In this document: positions 42,459 through 51,798 of the stretch, piece by piece
How positions within the stretch are numbered: position 1 is the first letter of the stretch
How the letters are laid out: every line of letters begins with the position of its first letter
Assembly: GCA_001512635.1 (NCBI GenBank)
Contig: LFSA01000022.1
Coordinates: 17,485-81,484 of the forward strand
Direction: 5' to 3'
DNA from: Pelotomaculum sp. DTU098
GTDB lineage: Bacteria; Bacillota; Desulfotomaculia; Desulfotomaculales; Pelotomaculaceae
DNA: 64,000 nt
Translations under genes and position numbers: made by a program
The notes under the pieces: generated by a model
Told to the model about the DNA's origin: nothing
Database searches by the model: none
The model's input: the letters and a program-made list of their open reading frames with translations, nothing else

Positions 42459-43202
42459 TCAAAGATTGGGAAGGGATTTCATGCTTTCTGCCTCCAGCAG
42501 GGACAGCATGCGTTCGTAATGAGAGGGCAGAGGCTCCCGGCCGATATGGCGTTGTTCAAAGGGCAGGTTTAGCTCAACCGTATCAAGGACCGTAGCGGGT
42601 CTGGCGGAGAGCACTACCACCCGGTGTCCCAGAAGCAGGGCTTCCATTATGTCGTGGGTCACAAAGACCATGGTGCAGGGCTTTTCCCGCCACATTTTGG
42701 CCAACTGCCGCACAAGTCCAAGCCTTAAGGGCATATCCAGCGACTTTAGAGGTTCATCCAGCAGGAGCAAATCATGGGGGAAGGCCAGGGCCCGGCAGAG
42801 GGCCAGGCGTTGCTTCATTCCCCCGCTCAAGGCCTTGGGATAACTGTCCCGGTATTCGTAAAGGCCCATCAAGCTCAGATACTCTGCGATGATTTCCTGC
42901 CGCCGGGCCGGGCTGAAGACATCCCGGAGGACAAAGTCCATGTTGCCGGCTACGGTTTTCCAGAGAAGCAGGCGGGGTTCCTGAAACACATAACTTATCT
43001 TAAGTCCTTCCGTTCCTGTGATCCTGCCGGCATCAGGCAGCTCCAGGCCGGCCAGGAGCTGCAGGATGGTTGTTTTACCGCAGCCCGATGGTCCTACCAG
43101 GCACAAAATCTTTCCCTTTTCAGCTTGCAAGGAAAAACCATCCAGGACCCGAGTTCGTCCCAGGGTTTTATGGACGTTTTCAAACCTTAACAACACGGTC
43201 AC
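42459..43202 (-). CDS. NitT/TauT-type ABC ATPase
   Basis: A 247-residue ATPase with Walker A GPSGCGKTT, signature LSGGMKQR and Walker B LLLLDEPLKSLD, typical of nitrate/sulfonate/pyrimidine importers. Its start overlaps the permease stop by 4 bases. It is not preceded by a riboswitch I can identify, unlike the thiamine-type system at 24.6-27.5 kb. Confidence 0.9.
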   Translation of the reverse strand: MTVLLRFENVHKTLGRTRVLDGFSLQAEKGKILCLVGPSGCGKTTILQLLAGLELPDAGRITGTEGLKISYVFQEPRLLLWKTVAGNMDFVLRDVFSPARRQEIIAEYLSLMGLYEYRDSYPKALSGGMKQRLALCRALAFPHDLLLLDEPLKSLDMPLRLGLVRQLAKMWREKPCTMVFVTHDIMEALLLGHRVVVLSARPATVLDTVELNLPFEQRHIGREPLPSHYERMLSLLEAESMKSLPNL

Positions 43203-43951
43203 ATCCAGTGCTTGAATTTGCGATGGGTCAGGCAGGCCAGAAGGCGGTCCGTAACAAGGCCAAGACCAATCAGAAACAGAGTCCAGGCAAAGAGAGCCGC
43301 TGTTTCAAGGTTAATTCTGGCTACTGCCATGCCTGCCCCTATGCCCTGCTGGACGCTCATGAATTCCGCCATTGCCACGGCTTTCCAGGTGACTCCAAGG
43401 GCGTTGGAAACACCAGCCAGGATGTATGGTGCCACCTGGGGCAGGTAGATTTCCCGGATTACCCTGGGTTTGCTGATGCGGTAGATCTGGGCTACCTGCA
43501 ACAGCTGTCTGTCTATACCATTAACTCCCTGGAAGGTGTTAATCACGATCAGGGGAACAGTTGTTACAAAGACAACAAAAACAGGCACCCTGCTGAAACC
43601 AATCCAGATCATGGCCAGGAGCAGCCAGGAGATCAGCGGGGTCACCTGCAGTACGACCACAAGAGGCCTCAGCAGGCTGGCTGCCACTGGATTCAGGCCG
43701 ATTAACAGACCCAGGGGTGTACCTGCAGCAACAGCCAGGCAGAATCCAAACAGGCCGCGCAGGATGGAGTGGCGGCTATGTTCCCATAATTCACCGCTGG
43801 CTGCCAGGGTCCAGAGGGTTTGCATAACCTCAGCCGGCGAAGGGACGATAACATGGCTGTAAAAGCCGGAGATCAGCTGCCAGGAGGCGATAAAGGCAGC
43901 CAAACCAAAAAGGGGCAAGAGGCCCCTAGTTAGAGAGATAGAATTTTTCAT
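43199..43951 (-). CDS. NitT/TauT-type ABC permease
   Basis: A 250-residue permease with about six helices and the EAA loop GVSNALGVTWKAVAMAEFM. It overlaps the binding-protein gene by 26 bases at one end and the ATPase by 4 at the other, so the three are one transporter. Confidence 0.9.
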   Translation of the reverse strand: MKNSISLTRGLLPLFGLAAFIASWQLISGFYSHVIVPSPAEVMQTLWTLAASGELWEHSRHSILRGLFGFCLAVAAGTPLGLLIGLNPVAASLLRPLVVVLQVTPLISWLLLAMIWIGFSRVPVFVVFVTTVPLIVINTFQGVNGIDRQLLQVAQIYRISKPRVIREIYLPQVAPYILAGVSNALGVTWKAVAMAEFMSVQQGIGAGMAVARINLETAALFAWTLFLIGLGLVTDRLLACLTHRKFKHWM

Positions 43952-44906
43952 CCGGTAGTTTGCCCCCTACCATTTCCGGTGAGAAGTCTAGAAGCCTGGA
44001 GAGATAGACGTCCACATCGGCCCTGGCCTCGGAGCCCGGGACAAAGTGCAGCCGGGTCCGCTCCATGCTCTGGACAAATACCTGGGCCGGAATGCTTGCG
44101 CTGGCTTCAACCAGGGGAGCGGCTTCAGCGGGATTGGCCACCGTCCATTCCAGGGCCCCGGCGTAGGTCCGCTGAAATTCCGAAACCGTTCCCGGGTAAT
44201 TCCGGGCAAACTCGTTGAGCACCACCATGCCGGCCTGGGGCAGTGCGGTGGATTCACCTTCATATTGTTGCCAGTCGCTGTAGAAATCCCGGATAACCCG
44301 TGCTTCCTTGTGGTTCATCAGAACCTGGGACAGCATGGGTTCCGGTAACACGGCGTTTTTCACCAGGCCGTTGACCATCATCCGGGCAATCTCCGGGGAA
44401 TCCAGGTAGGTTAAGTGGACTTCTCCTTCCTTTAACCCGTTTCGGCTCAGGAAATACTGGGTCAGCACATCGGGAGTGGAGCCCCTGGCTCCAACGTGGA
44501 GTTCCTTTCCCCTGAGGTCCGTCCATTCCTTGACATCGCTTTCCAGGGTGACCAGGTAAAGTATTCCCCAGGTACTGACATTAGCCAGGGAAATGTCAAC
44601 CCCTTTGTTGTACAATTTTGCTGCAACGTTTACCGGAAGCACGCTGAAATCCGCTTCTCCCTTAACAACCCTGGTGGTGGCTTCCTCTACTGATTTGTAG
44701 TAGATGATTTCCAGCGGGGTTCCGTCCGGCAGAACCTCACCGGCCATTTTAAAAAGCGGCGCAGTGGGTGGGGCCAGGGGAGCCTGGACCACGATTTTTT
44801 CCGGTCTGGCGGGGGCCGGTGTTTTGTCTCCGGAGCCGGCGCCAATACAGCCGGCGTTCAGCAAAATTAACAGAAAAAGTAAAATAATGGTTGCTGTCCG
44901 GTGCAT
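43926..44906 (-). CDS. NitT/TauT-type substrate-binding lipoprotein
   Basis: A 326-residue lipoprotein. The signal peptide ends NAGC, followed by a Pro/Ala linker and the NMT1-like body (PTAPLFKMAG, VVKGEADFSVLPVNVAAKLYNKG, GARGSTPDVLTQYFLSRNG). The ligand could be a sulfonate, pyrimidine precursor or other small anion. The first gene of the operon; the promoter must lie in the 44.9-45.3 kb gap. Confidence 0.85.
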   Translation of the reverse strand: MHRTATIILLFLLILLNAGCIGAGSGDKTPAPARPEKIVVQAPLAPPTAPLFKMAGEVLPDGTPLEIIYYKSVEEATTRVVKGEADFSVLPVNVAAKLYNKGVDISLANVSTWGILYLVTLESDVKEWTDLRGKELHVGARGSTPDVLTQYFLSRNGLKEGEVHLTYLDSPEIARMMVNGLVKNAVLPEPMLSQVLMNHKEARVIRDFYSDWQQYEGESTALPQAGMVVLNEFARNYPGTVSEFQRTYAGALEWTVANPAEAAPLVEASASIPAQVFVQSMERTRLHFVPGSEARADVDVYLSRLLDFSPEMVGGKLPDEKFYLSN

Positions 44907-45251
44907 GTTAAACCTTCTCCTTTAGCGGTTGTAGTAAGACCTGATAAGTATTCGCCAAATTATGACGAGATCCTTCCCTTCAGTTTTATGTCATCAAAAA
45001 CCCCGGAAGAGCGAATATTTTTTGAACTCTTACACAAAAAAGAAGGATAATGTGTAGTGTAAGGGATAATTGGTAAAGTAAAATAAGCACGAAGGTGTAT
45101 CCTCTTTGCTTATATAAGGCAGGGGTTATTTTTGTGTAGATTCAGATGACTATTTGTTGATAGAAAAGGGAAGGGCTGGGCGAGGCAATGGATGAACCCG
45201 GGCAAATTTCAGGGTTTTTGCGCAAGGTAAGCCCGGGGTTTGTTTTACTGC
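44907..45251. other. Divergent intergenic region
   Basis: About 350 bases between the NitT/TauT-type operon and DUF763. A palindromic element TTACAC...GTGTAA spans 45030-45062 with a long AT-rich centre. I see no known riboswitch. Confidence 0.4.
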
Positions 45252-45281
45252 TTGTTTTGGAAACAGGTGTTCGCATATAAT
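45252..45281 (+). promoter_or_regulatory. Candidate sigma-A promoter of DUF763 gene
   Basis: TTGTTT at 45252-45257 and a perfect TATAAT at 45276-45281 are separated by 18 bases, 22 bases before the start codon. Confidence 0.6.
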
Positions 45282-45303
45282 AGCCCTAGATTGAGGTGAT
45301 CAT

Positions 45304-46392
45304 ATGCGAACAGGGATTGCAAACCTCCCCCTGCACGGGCACCACTGCCCCCGCTGGCTCTTTGACCGGATGGTCAAGCTTAGTTCACTAATAATTGAGG
45401 CCATTGTTGAAGAATACGGAACGGCTGAGGTTCTTGACCGGCTTTCCGATCCTTTCTGGTTCCAGGCACTGGGTTGCGTGGTTGGTTTTGACTGGCATTC
45501 CTCCGGCCTGACCACGGTATTGTGCGGTGCCCTGAAAGAGGGACTCCGGCCCAAGCAGCGCCAGCTGGGGCTCTACCTTGCGGGAGGCAAAGCCAGGGCT
45601 TCCCGCAGGACACCCCTGGAAATCGAAGAATACGCAGACCGCTTCGGCCTCTCTGTAGACGTTCCGGCACTGCAGTACGCCAGCCGCATGTCCGCCAAGG
45701 TGGACAGCGCGGCGGTGCAGGACGGCTATCAAATATACCATCATGTTTTTATCTTTACGGCAGACGGACGCTGGGCGGTGGTACAGCAAGGAATGAACCA
45801 GGTTACAGGGTGGGCCCGGCGTTACCACTGGAAAGGTGACAGGCTGGAAAGCTTTATTCAGGAACCCCATACTGCCGTATGCGGGGAGCCGGAGGAAAGG
45901 GTTATAAACCTGGTGGCCGCGGAAAGTGGGGAGGCCAGGGACACATCACTTTACCTGGCCCAAAGGCCGCTGGAAGTAATTAAGAACCTGAAAAAAATAG
46001 AGGAACTGTCCGGGCGGGGGAAGCTTGAACTGAACCTGCCCGCTGCCCACCCGGTTCCGGGAGCCGGCCGGATTGAGAAGACCCTGAACAGGCTTTATGA
46101 CCTGAAACCTTCCTCTTATGAACAGTTACTGGCAGTGGAAGGGGTGGGTCCGGCTACAGTGAGGGCTTTTGCCCTGGTTTCCGAGGTTGTTTACAATGCC
46201 AGGGCCAGCCGCCGTGACCCGGTTCGGTACAGTTTTGCCCACGGCGGCAAAGACGGACACCCCTTCCCGGTAAACAGAGAAAACTATGACCGTTCCATTA
46301 TGCTTCTGGAGAATGCCCTGCGCCGGGCTAAAGCTGGCCGGAGAGAAACCGTCGAAGCCCTGAAACGGTTGGCTTTAATCAACAAGATGTAG
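45304..46392 (+). CDS. DUF763 protein
   Basis: A 362-residue protein that begins with the DUF763 hallmark MRTGIANLPLHGHHCPRWLF and contains HHVFIFTADGRWAVVQQGMN, also typical. Near the C terminus LLAVEGVGPATVRAFALVSEVVY is a helix-hairpin-helix motif, suggesting DNA binding. The family occurs in archaea and thermophilic bacteria with no proven function. GAGGTGATC before the ATG is the ribosome site. Monocistronic or followed at 78 bases by rubrerythrin. Confidence 0.9.
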   Translation: MRTGIANLPLHGHHCPRWLFDRMVKLSSLIIEAIVEEYGTAEVLDRLSDPFWFQALGCVVGFDWHSSGLTTVLCGALKEGLRPKQRQLGLYLAGGKARASRRTPLEIEEYADRFGLSVDVPALQYASRMSAKVDSAAVQDGYQIYHHVFIFTADGRWAVVQQGMNQVTGWARRYHWKGDRLESFIQEPHTAVCGEPEERVINLVAAESGEARDTSLYLAQRPLEVIKNLKKIEELSGRGKLELNLPAAHPVPGAGRIEKTLNRLYDLKPSSYEQLLAVEGVGPATVRAFALVSEVVYNARASRRDPVRYSFAHGGKDGHPFPVNRENYDRSIMLLENALRRAKAGRRETVEALKRLALINKM

Positions 46393-46470
46393 AAAATAAT
46401 TAATAGCGGGTGTTTCTTGTCTGAAATTGGTATATAATATTAATTAACAGAAAAAAGGAGGGATTTTTAG

Positions 46471-46965
46471 TTGAAAACAGATCAAAACTTAAAAGAAGCT
46501 TTTGCCGGTGAATCACAGGCCAACCGCAAGTACCACGCTTTTGCCAGAAAGGCCGACGAAGAAGGATATCCGTCCGTAGCAAAACTGTTCCGGGCTGCCG
46601 CCGAGGCCGAAGCCATCCATGCTTATTCTCAATTAAGGGCTATGGGGGGGATCAAGACAACGGCTGAAAACCTGCAGGCGGCAATAGACGGGGAGACCTA
46701 TGAATTTACTGAGATGTACCCCCGTTTTATCAAAGATGCCGAAGAAGAAGGGGCCAGCGGACAGGCTAAGAGGGCTTTTTACCTGGCCAATGAAGCAGAG
46801 AAGGTACACGCCGAGCTTTACCGGAAAGCCCTTGAGGCGCTGGAGAAGAAGGAAGAGATTGAATATTTCTTATGTACAGGATGCGGGTATATCCAGGAAA
46901 ACAGCGCTCCAGAAAAGTGCCCCATTTGTGGTGCACCAGCCAAGGCCTTTAAAAATGTAGGTTAA
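46471..46965 (+). CDS. Short rubrerythrin
   Basis: A 164-residue rubrerythrin-like protein with diiron motifs FAGESQANRKYH, AEAEAIHAY, MYPRFIKDAEEEG and NEAEKVHAELY. The C-terminal rubredoxin-like iron site has CTGCGY and CPICGAPA. It is about 26 residues shorter than the copy at 12266-12838 and belongs to the Rbr-small class. TTG start with GGAGGG upstream. It protects against peroxide in anaerobes. Confidence 0.93.
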   Translation: MKTDQNLKEAFAGESQANRKYHAFARKADEEGYPSVAKLFRAAAEAEAIHAYSQLRAMGGIKTTAENLQAAIDGETYEFTEMYPRFIKDAEEEGASGQAKRAFYLANEAEKVHAELYRKALEALEKKEEIEYFLCTGCGYIQENSAPEKCPICGAPAKAFKNVG

Positions 46966-47001
46966 GGTTCTATTTTTAAGTGTTTTTAAGAGAAAAATAA
47001 C

Positions 47002-47040
47002 AAACAGCCCCCTCCGGTGATTAACCGGGCGGGGGGTTTG
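47002..47040. terminator. Terminator between convergent genes
   Basis: CCCCCTCCGG (about 47009-47016) pairs with CCGGGCGGGGGG (about 47025-47036), then TTTGTGTTT on the plus strand. It overlaps the last codons of the minus-strand YkgJ-like gene. Confidence 0.6.
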
Positions 47041-47506
47041 TGTTTAATCCGGCAGATTCCCTGAGCAATATGTCGTATCCCTCTGTCAAAGCGGTGAATT
47101 CGGCATACAGGGGCAGTTCCTCCCGGCTGTCATAGCGGACAGCATGTCCCCTGTAAACGCAGCGGACCGGCAGGCTCCTTCCTTTGTAGTCATAATGCCC
47201 GTAGACACGGCACTGGTAAGGCCGGAAAGCATAGATGCCGCACAAGTCTCCTTCCTGAAAGGGGCAGTGGCCGGACTTACCTCCCCAGATATCAATCAGG
47301 TCATTATCAGTAAAATCCCGAAAACGTTTCATTTTAACACTATTATTTACCTGTCTGCCAATATTCTCCATTTCCAGGGGGTGGACATACAATACTGAAG
47401 TAATCTTACAACACTCACCGCATACTCCGCAGTCTTTCTTAGATGATTGCAGGTATAAATCTAGTTTTTCATAAAAGTTATTGAGCTTTTTCAACAAATT
47501 TTCCAT
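47021..47506 (-). CDS. YkgJ-family cysteine-cluster protein
   Basis: A 161-residue protein with the CxxCxxCC motif (CGVCGECC, residues 26-33) and the later CPFQEGDLCGIYAFRPYQCRVYG, a pattern of putative zinc/iron-chelating proteins (UPF0153). The N-terminal helix is coiled-coil-like. The role is unknown, and a metal-storage or maturation function is often assumed. Single gene, convergent with rubrerythrin. Confidence 0.88.
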   Translation of the reverse strand: MENLLKKLNNFYEKLDLYLQSSKKDCGVCGECCKITSVLYVHPLEMENIGRQVNNSVKMKRFRDFTDNDLIDIWGGKSGHCPFQEGDLCGIYAFRPYQCRVYGHYDYKGRSLPVRCVYRGHAVRYDSREELPLYAEFTALTEGYDILLRESAGLNTNPPPG

Positions 47507-47618
47507 TTAAACACCCCCGCTTTCCAGGACCTTTGTTTTTATCATACCACATTCAGGACAATTATGTAAGATTTAACTGTTTATCCACGAGTGGTAAGTC
47601 CTAAAGGCAGAGTGTTAT

Positions 47619-48905
47619 CTAATGAATAATTCCTCCTTGTCCTCCTGTTCTTCCCCAGTTGTTTCCAATTTGTTCAAGGATATCCGAGACAAGTTCTTTA
47701 GCCATATTTTCAATTTCTCCCGGCTGGTAGGGCGCAGGACTGGGAGTAGAGGTTTGCGTCTCCGGGACAGGGTCCGGCTCGGGGTAAGGAGAGGGTTTTG
47801 GGCGCATTTTTTGGATCGGTACAACGGGTTTAAGGGCAGTCAGGGGAGTGGACATAATCCCGTTAAAACGAAGAAAAGCAGCCCGGGGGGAAACGCTGGA
47901 GAGATCAACGCAACGGTACAGGTCACGGTTAACCCTGCAGGTCAAAATACAGGGCTGAGGCTCTCCGGGATCAACTTCGTGGTTAATTGCCCTGACCCGT
48001 CCGTTGAACACCACCTGTTCTACCAGCCTGCCCGGGCATGAAAGAAAGATCAAATGAATTGCGCTCAGGCTCAGCTGAAGAAGTATTTCCTGGTAAAATT
48101 CTGCAAATTCCTGTTCCTCCATTTCCACAGGAGTTATGCCGTGTTCTTCTTCATCATACTGGTAGAGGATTGTCCGGGGGATTTCCTGGGGTGGACAGAA
48201 AACGCCCTCTACGACGAGAAGCCTGTCCCTTTGCTCATAACGGGCGTCAAATTCTACTTCAAAGGCGTCGGGGTATTTCATTAAAGACAGTAATGTCCGG
48301 GCAAAGCTCTCTACGGCGCCTGGCTGCCCCTTTGCGAGGTCTAGACGCAGCTGATCAATGGAATTGTTGTATTGGGACTGCTCTTCAAGAAAGATCTTGC
48401 GCTTCAACTCGTAAGCAGCTCTGGCAGATTTCTCCCTCTGGCGGTATTCTTCCAGTTTCAAATTATACAATCGCCTGGCTTCCTCTTCCATTTCCAGGCG
48501 CCTTTTCTTTAATGAAGGCAGGAAAAACTCCTTGATTGGATCCTTCCGGTTAATTCCCATTTCCCTGGCAATCAGCTCATATCTGGGAAGTGGTTCTTTA
48601 AAGACAAAAGGGGGATATGGTTCGTCTTTGTAATAGGAAATCCAATCAAATTTTCCGGCGGCGAGATTGTTGCGGAGTATGTTTTTACATTCTTCAATGT
48701 ATTTCTTTGCCAGTGCACTTTCGTATTTTGCCAGTTCCTTTAAGCTTTCCGTTTCCTCACGTTCCTTTTGCTGATTTTCTAACCTGGTTCTGCGGGCAGC
48801 CCTTAATTCTTTTTTTATCCTTAGTTCCAGCAGGGATGAACCTGTGCTTTGTAGTATTGAGTCAAGGTCAGAGCTGAAGGGTTTTTTTCCCAAATCTGCG
48901 CTCAA
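47619..48905 (-). CDS. Coiled-coil protein with Mrr-associated C-terminal domain, no nuclease domain
   Basis: A 428-residue protein. Residues about 25-190 are long charged helices (ELRIKKELRAARR, RRLEMEEEARRLYNLKLEEYRQREK). Residues about 210-370 contain VEFDARYEQRDRLLVVEG, then ILLQLSLSAIHLIFL, then VVFNGRVRAIN, then CILTCRVNRDLY and TPLTALKPVVPI. This order matches the domain beside Mrr-type restriction nucleases as I remember it. The catalytic Mrr core is absent. The end is Pro-rich then helical. No partner nuclease lies nearby. Confidence 0.65.
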   Translation of the reverse strand: MSADLGKKPFSSDLDSILQSTGSSLLELRIKKELRAARRTRLENQQKEREETESLKELAKYESALAKKYIEECKNILRNNLAAGKFDWISYYKDEPYPPFVFKEPLPRYELIAREMGINRKDPIKEFFLPSLKKRRLEMEEEARRLYNLKLEEYRQREKSARAAYELKRKIFLEEQSQYNNSIDQLRLDLAKGQPGAVESFARTLLSLMKYPDAFEVEFDARYEQRDRLLVVEGVFCPPQEIPRTILYQYDEEEHGITPVEMEEQEFAEFYQEILLQLSLSAIHLIFLSCPGRLVEQVVFNGRVRAINHEVDPGEPQPCILTCRVNRDLYRCVDLSSVSPRAAFLRFNGIMSTPLTALKPVVPIQKMRPKPSPYPEPDPVPETQTSTPSPAPYQPGEIENMAKELVSDILEQIGNNWGRTGGQGGIIH

Positions 48906-49127
48906 TATTCTCTCTCCTTTCCAGTCATATTCAATGTATCATAAAAACAATTTATTTTGGAGCATATTTCCCCCTCTTTTCTTTAGATTTCAGGCGAAAA
49001 CCGGGAATGGGAAATTTAAACATAAAAAAGGTTTATATTGTGTGGCATTAGTGATATTCTAGTAGACGGGATCTGTCGATAAATGTAGACATGTTTCTCT
49101 TATTACCCTGGTCAGGGGAGGATATTC

Positions 49128-50111
49128 TTGTATTTACCCGTTTCAGGTATTGAGGTCGCACCGTGGCTGCCGCCGCTGGTTGCGTTTCTGATAGCGTCAT
49201 TTACAACTTCTTCAGGGATCTCCGGCGGGGTTCTCTTGTTGCCATTCCAGATGAGCGTACTGGGGTTTGTTAGCCCTTCCGTCAGCCCTACAAACCTGAT
49301 TTACAATATTATAGCCGTACCCGGCGGGTTATACCGTTATATCCGGGAAGGCCGGATGGCCTGGACCCTGACCTGGGTTACCATTGCCGGCACTCTTCCC
49401 GGTATATTTGCAGGCGCCTGGATCAGAGTTAATTACCTGCACGACCCCGGTGCTTTTAAGGTTTTTGCCGGCCTGCTCCTCTTGTATCTTGGTTTCCGGC
49501 TGCTCTACGATACCTTTACGCCGAATCACAGGGAGAGCGCAATTGGAAAAAAATTTAGAGAGACGGTTAAGGCATCCAGAGGAAATGGGGCGGCCAGGTA
49601 CGGTTTATCTGCAGGACTGCCAGCCGATGCCGTTGTAAAAAGGAAAAGACTCACTTTGCGCAGGATAGAATTTGAGTTCTGGGGTGAGGATTATTCCATC
49701 AACACTTTCACTGTTGTTTTAATTTCTGTGGCAGTGGGAATTATGGGTGGTGTTTACGGTATCGGCGGGGGCGCGATAATTGCCCCTTTCTTAGTTACCT
49801 ACCTGGGTCTTCCTGTTTACACAGTGGCCGGGGCTGCCCTGGCAGGCACTTTCATGACTTCTGTCGCAGGTGTGTGTTTTTACAGCATCATTGCGGTTTT
49901 ACCAGCCGGGGCACAGGTTGCGGTGGCACCCGACTGGACCCTGGGTTTTTTGTTCGGCTCCGGGGGACTCTTAGGAACATATGTAGGCGCCAGACTTCAG
50001 AAGTATTTACCTGAAAAACTTATCCATGGCACGCTGGGTTTTCTCGTAGCGTTTTTGGGATTTCGGTACATTTACCCGTTTGTGGAAATAATGCTGGCCT
50101 TGGGCGGTTAG
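49128..50111 (+). CDS. TauE/SafE-family sulfite exporter-like permease
   Basis: A 327-residue membrane protein with eight helices in two TauE repeats. The repeat starts GVLLLPFQMSVLGF and GGGAIIAPFLVTYLGLPVYTVAGAALAGTFMTSVAG are diagnostic. A soluble loop of about 50 residues separates the repeats. TauE proteins export sulfite, sulfoacetate or other anions. TTG start with AGGGGAGG 6 bases before it. Confidence 0.9.
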   Translation: MYLPVSGIEVAPWLPPLVAFLIASFTTSSGISGGVLLLPFQMSVLGFVSPSVSPTNLIYNIIAVPGGLYRYIREGRMAWTLTWVTIAGTLPGIFAGAWIRVNYLHDPGAFKVFAGLLLLYLGFRLLYDTFTPNHRESAIGKKFRETVKASRGNGAARYGLSAGLPADAVVKRKRLTLRRIEFEFWGEDYSINTFTVVLISVAVGIMGGVYGIGGGAIIAPFLVTYLGLPVYTVAGAALAGTFMTSVAGVCFYSIIAVLPAGAQVAVAPDWTLGFLFGSGGLLGTYVGARLQKYLPEKLIHGTLGFLVAFLGFRYIYPFVEIMLALGG

Positions 50112-50160
50112 TTTTATTCTTACTGTTATTGATGTAGGAAAACCAGTTTCATTGTAGCAC

Positions 50161-50190
50161 AGGGGAGTCAGAGAACTGTCCCCTTGTTAT
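50161..50190 (+). terminator. Candidate terminator after tauE-like gene
   Basis: AGGGGA (50161-50166) pairs with TCCCCT (50179-50184), followed by TGTTATTT. Confidence 0.5.
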
Positions 50191-50230
50191 TTATGTCACC
50201 TTAATTTGTAAGCCAGTAAGAGGTAACACG

Positions 50231-51358
50231 ATGAAAAAAACGACAGAGAGGGAATTCTCCCGCTGGTGGCTTATTAGTCTGGTGAACTTTCTTTTTGGTT
50301 TTGCCGTCCAGGGTTCCATCATTTTTATCCCCCTTCTGGGCGCCCAGCTGGGGGCTTCTGATTTTCAAATAGGAATGATAGGTGCCCTTTACGGAGGCTC
50401 TTACCTGGTATCATCCCTAATCTCCGGCTGGAAATCAGATAAACTGGGACGGCTCCTCTTTGTGCGCTGGGGGCTCTTGATCAGCAGTGCTACCTTTGCA
50501 GCCCAACTCCTGGCCGACAGCGTCCTGGTGCTCGCCGTGGTGCGCGGAGCTGTTGGATTTTCCCTAGGGATTGCCTCTGCGGCATTCCTCGCTTACGCCT
50601 TTGAGGCTGGTGCCGACATGGGCAAGTATAGCTCTTATGGCTCCCTGGGCTGGATTTTCGGCGCTCTGGGGGCGGCCTTAGTAGGGGATATTCACCTTTT
50701 ATTCTGGTTGAGTTTCCTGGTTTGCCTGGCAGCCTTTTTAATCTCTCTGTTTTTTCAAGATGTGCCCTCTTACCGTTCTTCCCTGACTCCCCGGCTATGG
50801 CCGGTGGTGATCAGGAATTACCGGATCTATCTAGCAGTCTTCCTGCGTCACCTGGGGGCTACCGCGGTATGGATCATCCTTCCCCTGTACCTGGCTGGCC
50901 TGGGCCTGAACCAGTTCTGGATCGGGTTCTTGTGGGGGATAAATTTTATTGTACAGTTTATTGTGATGCGCTGTTTGCAGCAGTTTTCAGCATCCAAAGT
51001 CTTTGCCTGGGGGCAATTGCTGTCCATTCTGGTCTTCGTGGCCTATGCCTTTGCCTCTGGAAAGTTGGCCCTTATTGCAGTGAATGCCTTACTGGGGGTA
51101 GCCTGGTCCTGCCTTTACGTGGGCGCCCTGGTGCTCGTCCTGCAAAGCGGGGAGGAAAGGGGTACGGCAGGGGGTATTTTCCAGGCTACACTGAATCTTT
51201 GCAATGCCATTGGTCCCCTCCTGGGCGGTCTAATTGCCCAGTACTGGGGCTACCGTGGCGTCATGTTCCTGGCAGCTGGACTGGGTGTGGCAGGTATGTT
51301 TATGGCTTTGCCGGAAACTGGGAAAACCGGGGATGTTGATTCCGGTGCCAGGAATTAA
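50231..51358 (+). CDS. Major facilitator superfamily transporter
   Basis: A 375-residue membrane protein with 11-12 helices and the MFS loop GWKSDKLGRLLFVRWG between helices 2 and 3. The second half repeats the plan. It has no family-specific signature and could be a drug or sugar efflux carrier. It lies alone between a terminator and a 440-base gap. Confidence 0.85.
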   Translation: MKKTTEREFSRWWLISLVNFLFGFAVQGSIIFIPLLGAQLGASDFQIGMIGALYGGSYLVSSLISGWKSDKLGRLLFVRWGLLISSATFAAQLLADSVLVLAVVRGAVGFSLGIASAAFLAYAFEAGADMGKYSSYGSLGWIFGALGAALVGDIHLLFWLSFLVCLAAFLISLFFQDVPSYRSSLTPRLWPVVIRNYRIYLAVFLRHLGATAVWIILPLYLAGLGLNQFWIGFLWGINFIVQFIVMRCLQQFSASKVFAWGQLLSILVFVAYAFASGKLALIAVNALLGVAWSCLYVGALVLVLQSGEERGTAGGIFQATLNLCNAIGPLLGGLIAQYWGYRGVMFLAAGLGVAGMFMALPETGKTGDVDSGARN

Positions 51359-51798
51359 GCAGGCCCTCCGGAGTCAGGCGCCTTTTAAGGCCAGTGGTTA
51401 CTGGATAACCGGTTAAACTGTTTAAGAGTATACGTTTAAGAGCATAAGTAAACGTGTTATTATTAATATTATTGAATATATTGCTGCTATTAAAGGCTTA
51501 TCTCGTTTTTTCTCCCCTTTCTTTTATTCGGGTTGTAGACTTCAAACCTGCCTGAAAAGGATTCCAGGTTATATTCAATCAGGGGAGCTGATTTGTTCAA
51601 ACGTTCCATCAGCTGTACACGCATATTCGCTATAGCGTTCCCGTATTCGTTTCTTTTTCTGTCCACATGGCATTTATGTTTACTCATAGGTTTATTATGT
51701 GCAACCGTGGCAGGTTCATTCACCTGTTATTAAATAAAGAAGCCGGGGTATCCGGGAACCCCGTACCATCCATCATTTTTTGGGGGAGGTGCTTGAAG
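51359..51798. other. Intergenic region with one possible minus-strand gene
   Basis: About 440 bases, with an AT-rich first part. The only candidate is the small frame at 51490-51723, listed separately. GGGAGGTG at 51783-51790 serves the next gene. Confidence 0.4.
51490..51723 (-). CDS. Small hypothetical protein, doubtful
   Basis: A 77-residue frame. From Met 13 it reads as an evenly charged, protein-like sequence (GNAIANMRVQLMERLNKSAPLIEYNLESFSGRFEV, basic tail). No ribosome site or promoter is clear and no family is recognised. The compositional regularity argues for, and the absent signals against, a real gene. Confidence 0.4.
   Translation of the reverse strand: MNEPATVAHNKPMSKHKCHVDRKRNEYGNAIANMRVQLMERLNKSAPLIEYNLESFSGRFEVYNPNKRKGRKNEISL

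Noticed and set aside
45030..45062. TTACAC...GTGTAA inverted element as an operator
   Set aside because: Arms are only 6 bases with a 21-base AT-rich centre, which is expected by chance at this composition.
48038..48535. 165-residue plus-strand open frame antisense to the Mrr-associated-domain gene
   Set aside because: Composition is irregular, there is no ribosome site, and the minus-strand gene has clear domain motifs.
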